Positions 38,037 to 46,659 of a stretch of 64,000 nucleotides of DNA are shown here, piece by piece; position 1 is the stretch's first letter, and each line of letters opens with the position of its first letter. The notes below the pieces were generated by a model. It saw only the letters and a program-made list of their open reading frames with translations. It did not search any database and was not told the DNA's origin. Made by a program: the position numbers and the translations under genes. Origin of the DNA: Microvirga flocculans ATCC BAA-817 (GTDB lineage Bacteria > Pseudomonadota > Alphaproteobacteria > Rhizobiales > Beijerinckiaceae); NCBI RefSeq assembly GCF_000518665.1, contig NZ_KI912469.1, forward strand, positions 65,376-129,375, written 5' to 3'.

Positions 38037-39037
38037 CCGAAACCATTTTCGAATTGCGGGGTGTGAAGAAACACTTCCGTGGCAAGTCGACCTTTGCCCA
38101 GCGCATGCTGGCGGCCGTCGGGCAGGCTTCGCCACCGCCGGTTCTGCGGGCCGTCGACGGCGTCGATCTCGCCGTGAAGCGGGGAGAGGTGCTCGGGCTC
38201 GTGGGTGAATCCGGTTGCGGCAAGTCGACCCTGGCACGCATCGCGACCGGCATTTCCGCGCCGAGCGCGGGGGATGTGATCTACAACGGGCAGCCGGTCG
38301 CCCGGCTGAGAGGCAAGGAGCGGTTGAACTACCTGCTCAAGGTCCAGATGGTTTTCCAGGATCCTTACGCCTCCCTCAATCCGCGCATGCAGGTGCGCAA
38401 CATCATCGGCGAGGCCCTGCGCGTTCATCGGCTCGCGCCGAAGGACGAGATCGATGCGATCGTGGACAACGCGCTCACGGAAGTCGGCCTCGATGTCGCC
38501 TACCGCACGCGCTTTCCGCACCAGTTCTCCGGCGGGCAGCGCCAGCGCATCGGCATCGCCCGCGCGCTTGCGGTGAAGCCCGACTTCCTGGTCTGCGACG
38601 AGCCGGTTTCCGCGCTCGACGTCTCGATCCAGGCGCAGGTCGTCAACCTGTTCATGGACATCCGCGAGCGGTACGGCCTGACCTACCTGTTCGTCAGTCA
38701 CGATCTCGGCATCGTCCGCCACATCAGCGACCGCGTCGCGATCATGTATCTCGGACGCATCGTCGAGATCGGGCCGGCCGCCGACATCTTCGCCGACCCG
38801 GCTCATCCCTACAGCGCGGCCCTGATCGCCGCGAGCCCGTCCACCGCGCGGCGCAAGCGCGACTTCCAGCCGCTCAAGGGCGAATTGCCGTCTCCTCTGG
38901 CGCCGCCGAGCGGTTGCCCGTTCCACCCCCGCTGCGAGCACGCCACCGCGAAATGCCGTGAGGTCCGTCCGGTCTTGAAGGAGATCGCACCCGGTCGCAG
39001 CGCAGCCTGCCATTTGCATCATTCGGACAACGCATGA
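38033..39037 (+). CDS. Peptide-type ABC transporter ATPase (DppF-like)
   Basis: 334 residues. Walker A GESGCGKST, Q-loop FQDPYASLNPRM, signature FSGGQRQR, Walker B LVCDEPVSALD, H-loop VSHDLGIV and the terminal CPFHPRCEHATAKC. It pairs with the DppD-like subunit. Four-base overlap with the following hydrolase gene shows that hydrolase belongs to the operon. Confidence 0.93.
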   Translation: MTETIFELRGVKKHFRGKSTFAQRMLAAVGQASPPPVLRAVDGVDLAVKRGEVLGLVGESGCGKSTLARIATGISAPSAGDVIYNGQPVARLRGKERLNYLLKVQMVFQDPYASLNPRMQVRNIIGEALRVHRLAPKDEIDAIVDNALTEVGLDVAYRTRFPHQFSGGQRQRIGIARALAVKPDFLVCDEPVSALDVSIQAQVVNLFMDIRERYGLTYLFVSHDLGIVRHISDRVAIMYLGRIVEIGPAADIFADPAHPYSAALIAASPSTARRKRDFQPLKGELPSPLAPPSGCPFHPRCEHATAKCREVRPVLKEIAPGRSAACHLHHSDNA

Positions 39038-39906
39038 CGACCACCACGCTTCTTCCCGAGATCGGCCGCAGCACGCTTCCTTTCATCGATCCTTTCCACC
39101 CCGACCGGCCTCTCGAGGTGAACTTCTATCGTCCAGCGGATCACGGGCCGGACGATCCGGTCGTCATCGTGCAGCACGGCATGCTCCGCAACGGCGACGA
39201 GTATCGCGACTTCTGGATTCCGGCAGCGGAGAAGCATCGCATCCTGATCGCCGCTCCGACCTTCTCCGACGCGCGCTTTCCCAATGCGGAATCGTACAAC
39301 AACGGACTCGTCATCGGCGGCGACGGCAGCGTGCGTCCATACGAGAGCTGGATCTACGCCGTGCCGGCCCGCGTTCTCGCCGCCCTGCGCAAGGCCGGCG
39401 TGACGCACCGCGCCAAGGCCTGGCTCTATGGCCATTCCGCGGGCGGCCAGTTCGCCCATCGCATGCTGGCGACCCAGGAGCATGAGCCTTTCGAGGCCGT
39501 CATCGCCGCCAATCCCGGCTGGTACACCCTGCCGACGTTCGACCGCGCCTTTCCCGAAGGGCTCGGGGGGATCGGCCTGAGCGAATCCGCCCTGGCGCGC
39601 TGGTTCTCCTATCCGATGCACATCTTCGCGGGCGATCAGGATATCGTCACGGACGATCCGAGCCTTCCCGCCCAGGAAGAGGCCCTGAGGCAGGGCGAGC
39701 ACCGTTATGCGCGCGCGCATTTCATGTATGATTTCGCGCGCCGCGAAGCCGAGCGCCTGGGGCTGCCGTTCCACTGGAAGCTGATCCGCATCGAAGGCAT
39801 CGGGCACGACGGCGCCGCCATGTCGCGCGCCGCCGCCGCCTACTGGTTCGAGGGACGCATTCCCCCGGCCGAAGAACTGGCGTCCAGCGAACCCGCCGCC
39901 CTGTGA
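39034..39906 (+). CDS. Alpha/beta hydrolase of the ABC operon
   Basis: 290 residues. VVIVQHGMLRNGDEYRDFW gives the oxyanion region, GHSAGGQF (about 129-136) the nucleophile elbow, and GDQDIVTDD and GIGHDGAAM the likely acid and His. No signal peptide, so it acts in the cytoplasm, probably on the imported substrate. Translation is coupled to the ATPase gene (ATGA). It may be an esterase or amidase; substrate unknown. Confidence 0.83.
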   Translation: MTTTTLLPEIGRSTLPFIDPFHPDRPLEVNFYRPADHGPDDPVVIVQHGMLRNGDEYRDFWIPAAEKHRILIAAPTFSDARFPNAESYNNGLVIGGDGSVRPYESWIYAVPARVLAALRKAGVTHRAKAWLYGHSAGGQFAHRMLATQEHEPFEAVIAANPGWYTLPTFDRAFPEGLGGIGLSESALARWFSYPMHIFAGDQDIVTDDPSLPAQEEALRQGEHRYARAHFMYDFARREAERLGLPFHWKLIRIEGIGHDGAAMSRAAAAYWFEGRIPPAEELASSEPAAL

Positions 39907-39943
39907 CGCCGCGTCCTATCCAAGAGAGACCTCGGAGCAAGAG

Positions 39944-41362
39944 ATGAACGTTCGGAATGAGATCTGGCAGCATGTGGACGCAGCCAAGGATCGCCTCATT
40001 GCCTTGAGCGACCGCGTCTGGGGCATGCCCGAGGTCTGCTACACGGAAGTTCGTTCTGCGGCCGAGCACGCGGCGGAACTGCGGCACCAGGGCTTCCGCG
40101 TCACGGAAGGCGTCGCGGGAATCCCGACCGCCGTCATCGGCGAGGCCGGCGAGGGCGGGCCCGTCATCGCCTTCCTCGGCGAATACGATGCGCTGCCCGG
40201 CCTCAGCCAGGAGGCGGGCGTTGCCGAGCACCGTCCCATCGAACCTGGCGGGCACGGTCATGGCTGCGGCCACAATCTTCTTGGCTCCGGCGCGATGCTC
40301 GCCGCCGTGGCCCTGAAGAACTGGCTCGCGGAGAAGGGCATTCCGGGCCGTGTGCGGTACTATGGCTGCCCCGCGGAAGAAGGCGGCGCGGCCAAGGCCT
40401 TCATGGTGCGCGCTGGCGCCTTCGACGATGCCGACATCGCCATTTCCTGGCATCCCTACAGCTTCTGGGAAGTCGCGCCTGCGCTCTCGCTCGCCAATAC
40501 CCGCGCGGATTTCGCCTTCACGGGCCGCGCGGCGCATGCGGCCGCCTCGCCTCATCTCGGGCGCAGCGCGCTGGATGCGGTGGAGCTGATGAATGTGGGC
40601 GTCAACTACATGCGCGAGCACATGCCCTCCGATGCGCGCGTGCACTACGCTCTGCTCGATACGGGCGGCATCGCGCCGAATGTGGTGCAGGCCTATGCAC
40701 GGGTGCGCTATTCGATCCGCGCCATGGACCTGCCCGGCATGCTCGATCTGATCGAGCGCGTGCACAAGATCGCGCAGGGCGCGGCGCTGATGACGGAGAC
40801 GAGCGTCGAGATGCGCATCGTCAGCGCGGTGTCGAACACCCTCGGCAACACGCCGCTCGAACAGGCCCTGCACAACGCAATGGAAGAGCTGGGCCCGCCG
40901 CCCTTCGACGAGGCCGACCGCGACTTCGCGCGCAAGATCCGCGCGACTCTCTCCGAGCAGGAGATCGCATCGGTCTATCGCGCCATCGGTCAGCCCCAGA
41001 CGGATGCGCCTCTCGCCGACTTCCTCGTTCCCATGGATTCGCCGCGCAAGCCCATGATCGGCTCCACCGATATCGGCGACGTGAGCTGGGTGGTGCCGAC
41101 GGTCCAGGCGCATGCGCCCACGGTCGCGATCGGCACGCCGTTCCACACCTGGCAGGTGGTTGCCCAGGGCAAGATGCCGGCGGCGCACAAGGCCATGGTT
41201 CACGTGGCCAAGGCCATGGCGGCGACGGGCATGGCCGCCATCATCGATCCGTCCCTTCGCGCCGCGGCCAAGGCCGATCTTGTGGAGAGGACCCGGGCGA
41301 CCCCTTACACGAGCCCCCTGCGCGAGGGCGTCGAGCCCCCGCTGGACATGTCGCGCGGGTAG
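39944..41362 (+). CDS. M20-family amidohydrolase (AbgB-like)
   Basis: 472 residues. Metal-binding HGHGCGHNLLGSG and PAEEGGAAK, dimerisation-domain region GRAAHAAASPHLGRSALDAV and the late SWVVPTVQAHAPTVAIGTPFHTWQ match the amidohydrolase group that includes p-aminobenzoyl-glutamate hydrolase B. It would split an amide of the imported compound. Ribosome site GGAGCAAGAG; last gene of the operon, with a terminator downstream. Confidence 0.88.
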   Translation: MNVRNEIWQHVDAAKDRLIALSDRVWGMPEVCYTEVRSAAEHAAELRHQGFRVTEGVAGIPTAVIGEAGEGGPVIAFLGEYDALPGLSQEAGVAEHRPIEPGGHGHGCGHNLLGSGAMLAAVALKNWLAEKGIPGRVRYYGCPAEEGGAAKAFMVRAGAFDDADIAISWHPYSFWEVAPALSLANTRADFAFTGRAAHAAASPHLGRSALDAVELMNVGVNYMREHMPSDARVHYALLDTGGIAPNVVQAYARVRYSIRAMDLPGMLDLIERVHKIAQGAALMTETSVEMRIVSAVSNTLGNTPLEQALHNAMEELGPPPFDEADRDFARKIRATLSEQEIASVYRAIGQPQTDAPLADFLVPMDSPRKPMIGSTDIGDVSWVVPTVQAHAPTVAIGTPFHTWQVVAQGKMPAAHKAMVHVAKAMAATGMAAIIDPSLRAAAKADLVERTRATPYTSPLREGVEPPLDMSRG

Positions 41363-41390
41363 CGCATCCCGACAGGAAGGCAGATTTGAC

Positions 41391-41418
41391 AGGGCGCGTC
41401 TTCCCAGGCGCGCCCTTT
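41391..41418 (+). terminator. Terminator of the ABC/amidohydrolase operon
   Basis: GGGCGCG (41392-41398) and CGCGCCC (41409-41415) form a seven-base stem followed by TTT, 29 bases past the stop. Confidence 0.7.
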
Positions 41419-41527
41419 CCTGTGCCACAAGGCCGGATCGCATCGGCTCATGCGCCAAGGACGCACGTGCAGAAACCCGTCCGTGCGACCAGGAACAAGG
41501 AAAATTCTTTTAAATCAGGGAGTTAAA

Positions 41528-41618
41528 TGGCGGAGACGGAGGGATTCGAACCCTCGATACCCTTTTGGGGTATGCTCATTTAGCAAACGAGTGCCTTCAG
41601 CCTCTCGGCCACGTCTCC
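41528..41618 (-). tRNA. tRNA-Ser (anticodon GCU)
   Basis: On the minus strand the acceptor arms are GGAGACG and CGTCTCC, followed by G and an encoded CCA. The anticodon loop TTGCTAA sits in stem CTCGT/ATGAG, giving anticodon GCT. The T-arm is GAGGGTTCGAATCCCTC. A long variable arm (ATACCCCAAAAGGGTAT) is typical of serine tRNAs. Length 91 with CCA. Confidence 0.96.
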
Positions 41619-41728
41619 AGCCGACGAAGGCAGGATTCAACCTGCTTCGTAGGTGGCGCAATAGACGCGAACGGGGTGCTTTCGTCAAGGTCCAAAATCG
41701 CCCGCTTCATGCGGCTGAAGCACGGGAA

Positions 41729-41839
41729 TCAGAAAAGCGGGACGAGTGCCGCCAGCAGGCTGGCAAGACTGGCGCAGCCGCCGAACAGCAGGAAGCCATC
41801 CAGGGCGACGGGCAGGAATTCGTCACGGAACGGGTGCAT
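41729..41839 (-). CDS. Small membrane peptide behind an FNR/FixK-type box
   Basis: 36 residues beginning MHPFRDEFLPVALDG, then one hydrophobic helix to the C-terminus (FLLFGGCASLASLLAALVPLF). The ribosome site AAGGGGG lies six bases before the ATG. A TTGATCTAGCGCAA box at 41889-41902 sits exactly where a class II FNR-type activator should. Small single-helix proteins often attach to respiratory oxidases or transporters; the partner is unknown. Too short for ordinary gene calls. Confidence 0.6.
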   Translation of the reverse strand: MHPFRDEFLPVALDGFLLFGGCASLASLLAALVPLF

Positions 41840-41888
41840 GATAGACCCCCTTTTCGGGGCATTTCTATCACGCGCTGACCTTGCGGCA

Positions 41889-41902
41889 TTGCGCTAGATC
41901 AA
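41889..41902 (-). promoter_or_regulatory. FNR/FixK-type box
   Basis: Minus-strand TTGATCTAGCGCAA resembles the FNR/FixK consensus TTGAT-N4-ATCAA. Thirty bases downstream, centre to centre, lies ATAGAA (41863-41868) as a -10 element, the spacing of a -41.5 class II site. The predicted start of transcription is about 41854, 15 bases before the small gene. Confidence 0.55.
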
Positions 41903-41981
41903 AGAGCCGGCTCGAACCCGCTTCTGGGCCGGGGTTTGGACGGATCATCCGGGGTCGGACTCGTGCCCGGCCACCGGAGGG

Positions 41982-42083
41982 CTACCAGAACAGGTTGGAC
42001 AGGGCGAGGCTGACGAGCCCGATTCCGGACAGGAAGACCGGAAACCATTTCGGGTACGTATATGCGGATTGGCCGAGTTCCAC
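41982..42083 (-). CDS. Small single-helix membrane peptide
   Basis: 33 residues from a GTG start: MELGQSAYTYPKWFPVF and a hydrophobic helix (FLSGIGLVSLALSNLFW). A near-perfect ribosome site AGGAGGG is five bases before the GTG. No family recognised. A TTGAT half-site lies about 35 bases upstream (TTTGATAGGG), weaker than the box of its neighbour. Confidence 0.55.
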   Translation of the reverse strand: MELGQSAYTYPKWFPVFLSGIGLVSLALSNLFW

Positions 42084-42239
42084 CTCATCCCTCCTGTCGA
42101 TCGCGCTTTAGCCCTATCAAAGCCGCTGCGTGCCGGGCAGGGAAGGGGGCGGGGCGGTGAAATGATGGGATCTCAGCCTAAAGTATAGGCAATCCGGTCC
42201 AGGCGCGACGGCCTTCGGTCGCTCGGGCAGCGAGAGGCC

Positions 42240-42503
42240 TCATGAGGCCGGAACGGCCTCGGACCTTGCATGGAGAGCCTTGATCTCATCGAGGCTGCGG
42301 ATGGGCGGGCCCGAACGTCTGACGATGACGGCGCTCAATTGCCTGAACTTGTCATCGGCCCAATCCTCGATCACCAGGGCAATGGCTTCCCGAAGCGGCA
42401 AGGTCGCCACCTTGCAGGCCATGTTCATGCCGTTCGATCGCTCGAAGGGCCGGCTCAGGGCGAGAAGATCGACCGTCTCATCGAAATCGTAGGTTGCCGT
42501 CAC
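42240..42503 (-). CDS. Hypothetical protein
   Basis: 87 residues from GTG 42503, with GGAG six bases upstream. The sequence MTATYDFDETVDLLALSRPF, then LREAIALVIEDWADDKFRQLSA, looks soluble and helical. The open frame continues to 42551, but the extra Cys-rich residues are less likely. No family recognised. Plausible because the same style of protein occurs just upstream at 42664. Confidence 0.55.
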   Translation of the reverse strand: MTATYDFDETVDLLALSRPFERSNGMNMACKVATLPLREAIALVIEDWADDKFRQLSAVIVRRSGPPIRSLDEIKALHARSEAVPAS

Positions 42504-42663
42504 AATCCACTCCAATGAAAACGCTTCAGAACAATCTCGGCAGTTGGACACGCAATTGTGGCAGCTAAGTGCCCAAGCTTGCCGCAGGCTTGTTCCGATT
42601 GCCGTGCGCGCCTCGTGTCAGGGACGGCGGATCGCAGAAGCAGATCCGTCGTGAAGACCTTCT

Positions 42664-42897
42664 CTAGTTGAGGCTCGACTTCGTCATGGCGCTTTCGCTG
42701 GAGATCGCAGCCTCGTCCGGCGTGTCCGGGATGATCAGCACGGAAACCGCATGGCCGCTCGATGCAAGGGTATCGGCCGCGTCGAAGGCCGACCGCTCGG
42801 CGTCCTGGCGAGTCGCGAAAGCCGTCTGCTTCCGGTCTGCGTAAGTCACCAGCCACTCGCCCTGAAATTTGAAGACGACAAAGCGATCCGTATGCAT
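42664..42897 (-). CDS. Hypothetical small protein (DUF2188-like)
   Basis: 77 residues. VVFKFQGEWLVTYADRKQTAFATRQDAERSAFDAADTLA has the short beta-hairpin then helix pattern of DUF2188-type proteins, whose function is unknown; the match is by eye. Ribosome site AGGAGGGG precedes the ATG. Confidence 0.65.
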   Translation of the reverse strand: MHTDRFVVFKFQGEWLVTYADRKQTAFATRQDAERSAFDAADTLASSGHAVSVLIIPDTPDEAAISSESAMTKSSLN

Positions 42898-43303
42898 CAG
42901 CCCCTCCTGCGCGCAGGTTCGCGACGAAGTCCTGAAAGGCTATCCGATCGCGGCCGTTTCGGAACAAAGCGATGGGAGTAGGGGGCAGGATCAAAAGGAT
43001 ACAAATTCCTAGCTCTTCGATGGAGCCGATGCGAGTTTCTCCGTGCGGGCGATTGCTGTGATGCCCGGAAGGACGCCTATGCGGCGCAGATGGAACGCGA
43101 GCCCCGGCGACGATTCATGGATATGCACTTGAATAACGCGAAAGCGGTCGAAGTTGCGATCGTGCCGGTATCGGTTGCGGACAGTCCTGAGACGGCACGC
43201 TGAACAGTAAGTCTGCGCAGCATGATGTTGACGGACCAGCCCGCGTTGAAGAATGTGAGCACCTGAAACCGATGGTCCTGTTGCGTGGCGAAGGGGAGGC
43301 CCG
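42898..43303. other. Intergenic region with no supported gene
   Basis: 406 bases before the amine oxidase gene. A minus-strand open frame crosses 43009-43200 but lacks a convincing start. GGGGAGG at about 43291 is the ribosome site of the next gene. Confidence 0.5.
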
Positions 43304-44443
43304 ATGGCGACGTTCGATGTGGCGGTGGTGGGGCTGGGCGCCATGGGCAGCGCCGCCCTCTTCAATCTGGCCCGCCAGGGCAAGCGCGTGGTCGGGTTCG
43401 AGCAGTTCGAGCCCGGGCACGACAAGGGATCCTCGCATGGCGAAAGCCGGATCATCCGGCTCTCCTATTTCGAGCATCCTTCCTATGTTCCCCTGGCGCG
43501 CCGCGCCCTCGAGAAATGGCGCGAGCTGGAGCGGGACACCGGCGAGACGATCCTGACGGTGACCGGCGTCCTCGAAGCCGGCTATCCCGGCTCGCCCATC
43601 GTGAGCGGCTCTCTCGACGCCTCCCGGCAGCACAACCTGCCGCACGAGGTTCTCGACGCCGCCGCGATCACCCGGCGCTTCCCCGCCTTCAAGGTCCCCT
43701 CCAATTGGGTCGGTCTGTTCCAGCCCGACGGCGGATTCCTGCGGCCCGAGCTGGCGATCCGACAATTCGTGCGGCTGGCCGAGGGGCACGGGGCGCAAAC
43801 CCGCACGAACACCCGCGTTCTCGGCATCGAGCCTTTCGGAGCCGGGGTGCGGGTGCGGACGGAGAACGAGACGATCGAAGCCGGTTCGGTGGTCGTCTCC
43901 ACCGGAGCCTGGATCAGCGCGTTCGCGCCGGAGCTGAAGCCGAATCTGAGGATCACGCGGCAGGTGCTCGGCTGGTTCGAGCCCCTCGATCCTTCGCTTT
44001 TCACGCCCGAGCGTTGCCCGGTCTTCCTGCTCGAATCCGAGAACGACGCCTGCTACGGCTTCCCGGATTTCGCAGGCACAGGCGTCAAGACCGCCTCTCA
44101 TCGCGAAGGGGCCACGCTGCCGACGGCGGACGACCTGGCGCAGGATGGCAACGCGGCCGACGAGGCCCAGATCCGGCGAACGCTGGCCCTCGCCATGCCC
44201 GATGCAAACGGGCCTCTGCGGCAGATGCGGACCTGCATGTATACCCGCACGCCAGACGAGGATTTCGTGGTCGATCTCTCCCCCGCCGATCCGCGGATCG
44301 TTCTGGCCTCCCCCTGCTCGGGACACGGATTCAAGTTCGCCAGCGTCCTCGGAGAGGTCCTGGCCGATCTCGCCCTTGGAAAAACACCGGCGAGCGACAT
44401 TTCCCGTTTCCGGATCGACCGCTTCCGGCCGCACGCCGCCTGA
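43304..44443 (+). CDS. FAD-dependent amine oxidase (sarcosine / N-methyltryptophan oxidase type)
   Basis: 379 residues of the DAO family. The FAD-binding GLGAMGSAALFNLA starts at about 10. SSHGESRIIRLSYFEHPSY is typical of MSOX/MTOX, and the covalent-FAD Cys sits in ASPCSGHGFKF near the C-terminus. It oxidises an N-methyl or secondary amino acid to an imine with hydrogen peroxide. It is followed 33 bases later by a binding protein, which may import the substrate. Confidence 0.88.
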   Translation: MATFDVAVVGLGAMGSAALFNLARQGKRVVGFEQFEPGHDKGSSHGESRIIRLSYFEHPSYVPLARRALEKWRELERDTGETILTVTGVLEAGYPGSPIVSGSLDASRQHNLPHEVLDAAAITRRFPAFKVPSNWVGLFQPDGGFLRPELAIRQFVRLAEGHGAQTRTNTRVLGIEPFGAGVRVRTENETIEAGSVVVSTGAWISAFAPELKPNLRITRQVLGWFEPLDPSLFTPERCPVFLLESENDACYGFPDFAGTGVKTASHREGATLPTADDLAQDGNAADEAQIRRTLALAMPDANGPLRQMRTCMYTRTPDEDFVVDLSPADPRIVLASPCSGHGFKFASVLGEVLADLALGKTPASDISRFRIDRFRPHAA

Positions 44444-44476
44444 AGCGGAAGCGCATAAGAACCAGGAGGAAACCCC

Positions 44477-45595
44477 ATGAAGAAAGGCTACGCCCTTCAC
44501 CTGTCCGCTCTGGCCCTGCTGGCCGGCACCGGCCTCGCCCGGGCCGAGGAGATCAGGATCGCCGTGGCAGGCCCCATGACCGGAGCGGTCGCCAGCATCG
44601 GCGAGCAGCTCAAGAACGGCGCCGAGCTCGCCGCGCAGGCGATCAACAACAAGGGCGGCGTGAACGGCAACACGATCAAGATCGTCGTCTATGACGATGC
44701 CTGCGATCCCAAGCAGGCCGTCGCCGTCGCCAACCGCATCGTCGCCGAAGGGATCAAGTTCGTCGACGGCCATGCCTGCTCCGGCTCGTCGATTCCGGCC
44801 TCGGAAGTCTATGCCGAAGCCGACGTGCTGATGATGAGCCCGGCCTCCAGCAATCCGGCCATGACCGACAAGGCCGCCGAGCAGGGCTGGTCGACGATCA
44901 TGCGCCTCTATGGCCGCGACGATGCTCAGGGCAAGTTCATCGGCCCGTGGATCAAGCAGCATTACGGAACGAAGAAGATCGCCATCCTTCACGACAAGAG
45001 CGCCTACGGCAAAGGGCTTGCGGATGTGGTGAAGGCGTCCCTGAACGCCGCCGGCGTCAAGGAGGTGATCTACGAGGGCATCAATGCGGGCGAGAAGGAC
45101 TACACGGCGGTGGTGAACCGTCTCAAGAGCCTGGGCGTCGAGTTTCTCTACTTCGGCGGATATCACACCGAGGCCGGTCTCATCATGCGCCAGGCGGCGG
45201 ACCAGAACTACAAGTTCCAGCTCATGATGGGCGACAGTCTCGCGACGCCGGAATATGCGTCCGTGGCGGGGCCTGGAGCCGAAGGAACCTTGTTCACCTT
45301 CCCGCCGGATGCCCGCGGCAGCGACACGGCCAAGGAGGCGCTGGCCCAGTTCAAGCAGATCGGCTTCGAGCCGGAAGGCTTCACCCTGTTCTCCTATGCC
45401 ACCGTCCAGGCCATCGCCGGCGGCATCGCCAAGGCCGGGAAGGCAGACCCGAAGGCCGTGGCCAAGACCCTGCGCGAGATCACTGTCGATACGGTGATCG
45501 GACCTGTGTCATTCGATCAGAAGGGCGATATCAAGGATCCGAGATACGACATCAACATCTGGAAGGGCGGCACCTACAGCAAGCTCTCCCAGTGA
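44477..45595 (+). CDS. Branched-chain-type amino-acid ABC binding protein (LivK/LivJ family)
   Basis: 372 residues. Signal peptide to ARAEE (about 23). Type I periplasmic fold: AGPMTGAVASIGEQLKNGAELA, NKGGVNGN, DDACDPKQAVAVANRIV, HACSGSSIPASEVY and AYGKGLADV. The Cys pair in DDAC and GHAC matches the conserved disulfide. No permease or ATPase gene is adjacent. Strong ribosome site AGGAGG. Probably one transcript with the oxidase. Confidence 0.9.
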   Translation: MKKGYALHLSALALLAGTGLARAEEIRIAVAGPMTGAVASIGEQLKNGAELAAQAINNKGGVNGNTIKIVVYDDACDPKQAVAVANRIVAEGIKFVDGHACSGSSIPASEVYAEADVLMMSPASSNPAMTDKAAEQGWSTIMRLYGRDDAQGKFIGPWIKQHYGTKKIAILHDKSAYGKGLADVVKASLNAAGVKEVIYEGINAGEKDYTAVVNRLKSLGVEFLYFGGYHTEAGLIMRQAADQNYKFQLMMGDSLATPEYASVAGPGAEGTLFTFPPDARGSDTAKEALAQFKQIGFEPEGFTLFSYATVQAIAGGIAKAGKADPKAVAKTLREITVDTVIGPVSFDQKGDIKDPRYDINIWKGGTYSKLSQ

Positions 45596-45611
45596 CCCGA
45601 CGTCGAACAGG

Positions 45612-45637
45612 CGAGGGCGGCGCAGGAGCCGCCCTCG
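45612..45637 (+). terminator. Terminator-like hairpin after the binding-protein gene
   Basis: CGAGGGCGGC and GCCGCCCTCG form a ten-base stem with a six-base loop, 16 bases past the stop. No T-run follows. Confidence 0.6.
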
Positions 45638-45643
45638 CGATGC

Positions 45644-46078
45644 CTACTCTTGCATGGCGGCATTGTCGGTAGTCTTCGCAGGGACGAGGTGTTCGATGGA
45701 AACCCATTCCGTGCAGGCCCTGAGAATAGGGGCGAGATAGGCGCGGTTTCCCTCGATCTCGACGACTTTGCAGGCGTAGGCCCTGCGGTCTCCGGGGGGG
45801 CGATAGATCACCGTCGCACCGGGCCTGATCTCGTCATTGGACGGCGTTTGCGGACGATAGCCGGTCGTGGAGCTGACGATCCGGTTGTTGTCTTGCGTCA
45901 GCGAAGGCTGCCGGCTCGCCCGGTACCGTTCGAGCGCCTCGATGGCGATTCTTGCGCGGTCGCGGTATCGATCGCAGACGACCCTCATCAGGGTTCCTTT
46001 TTCCCGGCCCGGGTACCAGGTAACGCCACCGATCTTGGCCAATTCCTCCGCGACGACTTCGATCTCTTCCTCAGTCAT
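45644..46078 (-). CDS. Hypothetical protein
   Basis: 144 residues. The N-terminal part is helical and basic (EEEIEVVAEELAKIGG; DRYRDRARIAIEALERYRA). The C-terminal part reads IRPGATVIYRPPGDRRAYACKVVEIEGNRAYLAP, a small beta-barrel-like segment. No family recognised. Start at ATG 46078; the ribosome site is weak. Confidence 0.6.
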   Translation of the reverse strand: MTEEEIEVVAEELAKIGGVTWYPGREKGTLMRVVCDRYRDRARIAIEALERYRASRQPSLTQDNNRIVSSTTGYRPQTPSNDEIRPGATVIYRPPGDRRAYACKVVEIEGNRAYLAPILRACTEWVSIEHLVPAKTTDNAAMQE

Positions 46079-46219
46079 TGGCTACAATCCCTTATGAGCA
46101 GTTCTGATATGCTCAGGTCTTGTGAATGCACTCATGCGACCTGTTGAGTGAGTGCGTTAGCCCCCAATGTCTTTTCTTGTCGTCGGTATCCGGCGCTTGT
46201 GCGCCGACGCTTTTGAGAA

Positions 46220-46507
46220 TTATCCGGCCTTAAGTTCCATCATCCGCCGCTGCAGAACGGCGAGTTGCTGGATGTAGGGTTCACGCCGTTCCCGGTGGCG
46301 GAGCTTGATCTTTTCGAGGGCTCGGATCCGGTTGTTGATATCGGGCGCTGTCCTGCTCGCTCTCTCGCATTCCTTTTCATAATCGAAATCGATATCGGCC
46401 AATGTTGCCAGGAGAGATTGCAGCAAGGGTTGGAGTGAGGCTGAGTAGATTTTCGGATGAGAAGTTCCATTGTCGAATTCATTTTCATGAAACAGGGTAT
46501 CAGGCAT
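46220..46507 (-). CDS. Hypothetical small helical protein
   Basis: 95 residues from ATG 46507, with AGGAGA just upstream. MPDTLFHENEFDNG is followed by two helices, the second strongly charged (INNRIRALEKIKLRHRERRE). Probably a coiled coil. No family recognised. Confidence 0.55.
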   Translation of the reverse strand: MPDTLFHENEFDNGTSHPKIYSASLQPLLQSLLATLADIDFDYEKECERASRTAPDINNRIRALEKIKLRHRERREPYIQQLAVLQRRMMELKAG

Positions 46508-46659
46508 CATTCTCCTCGTATTGATTTTTATAGTGATTTGATATGAGGATAATGGGCCGGGCCTGCCTCGTCTGTTGGGAAGCCGACAGATTTTCAAGAA
46601 ATTTTATTTCTTCTTTCCTCGATGTGATCCGGCGCACATGAGCATTCGGTCTTCACGGC

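Noticed and set aside
43009-43200. Minus-strand frame ending in a hydrophobic/His-containing tail
   Set aside because: No plausible start or ribosome site, and the frame extends antisense into the amine oxidase gene.
46129-46150. CACTCA-N10-TGAGTG inverted repeat resembling a CIRCE half-site
   Set aside because: Only six paired bases, not next to a heat-shock gene, and the spacing and flanks do not match CIRCE.
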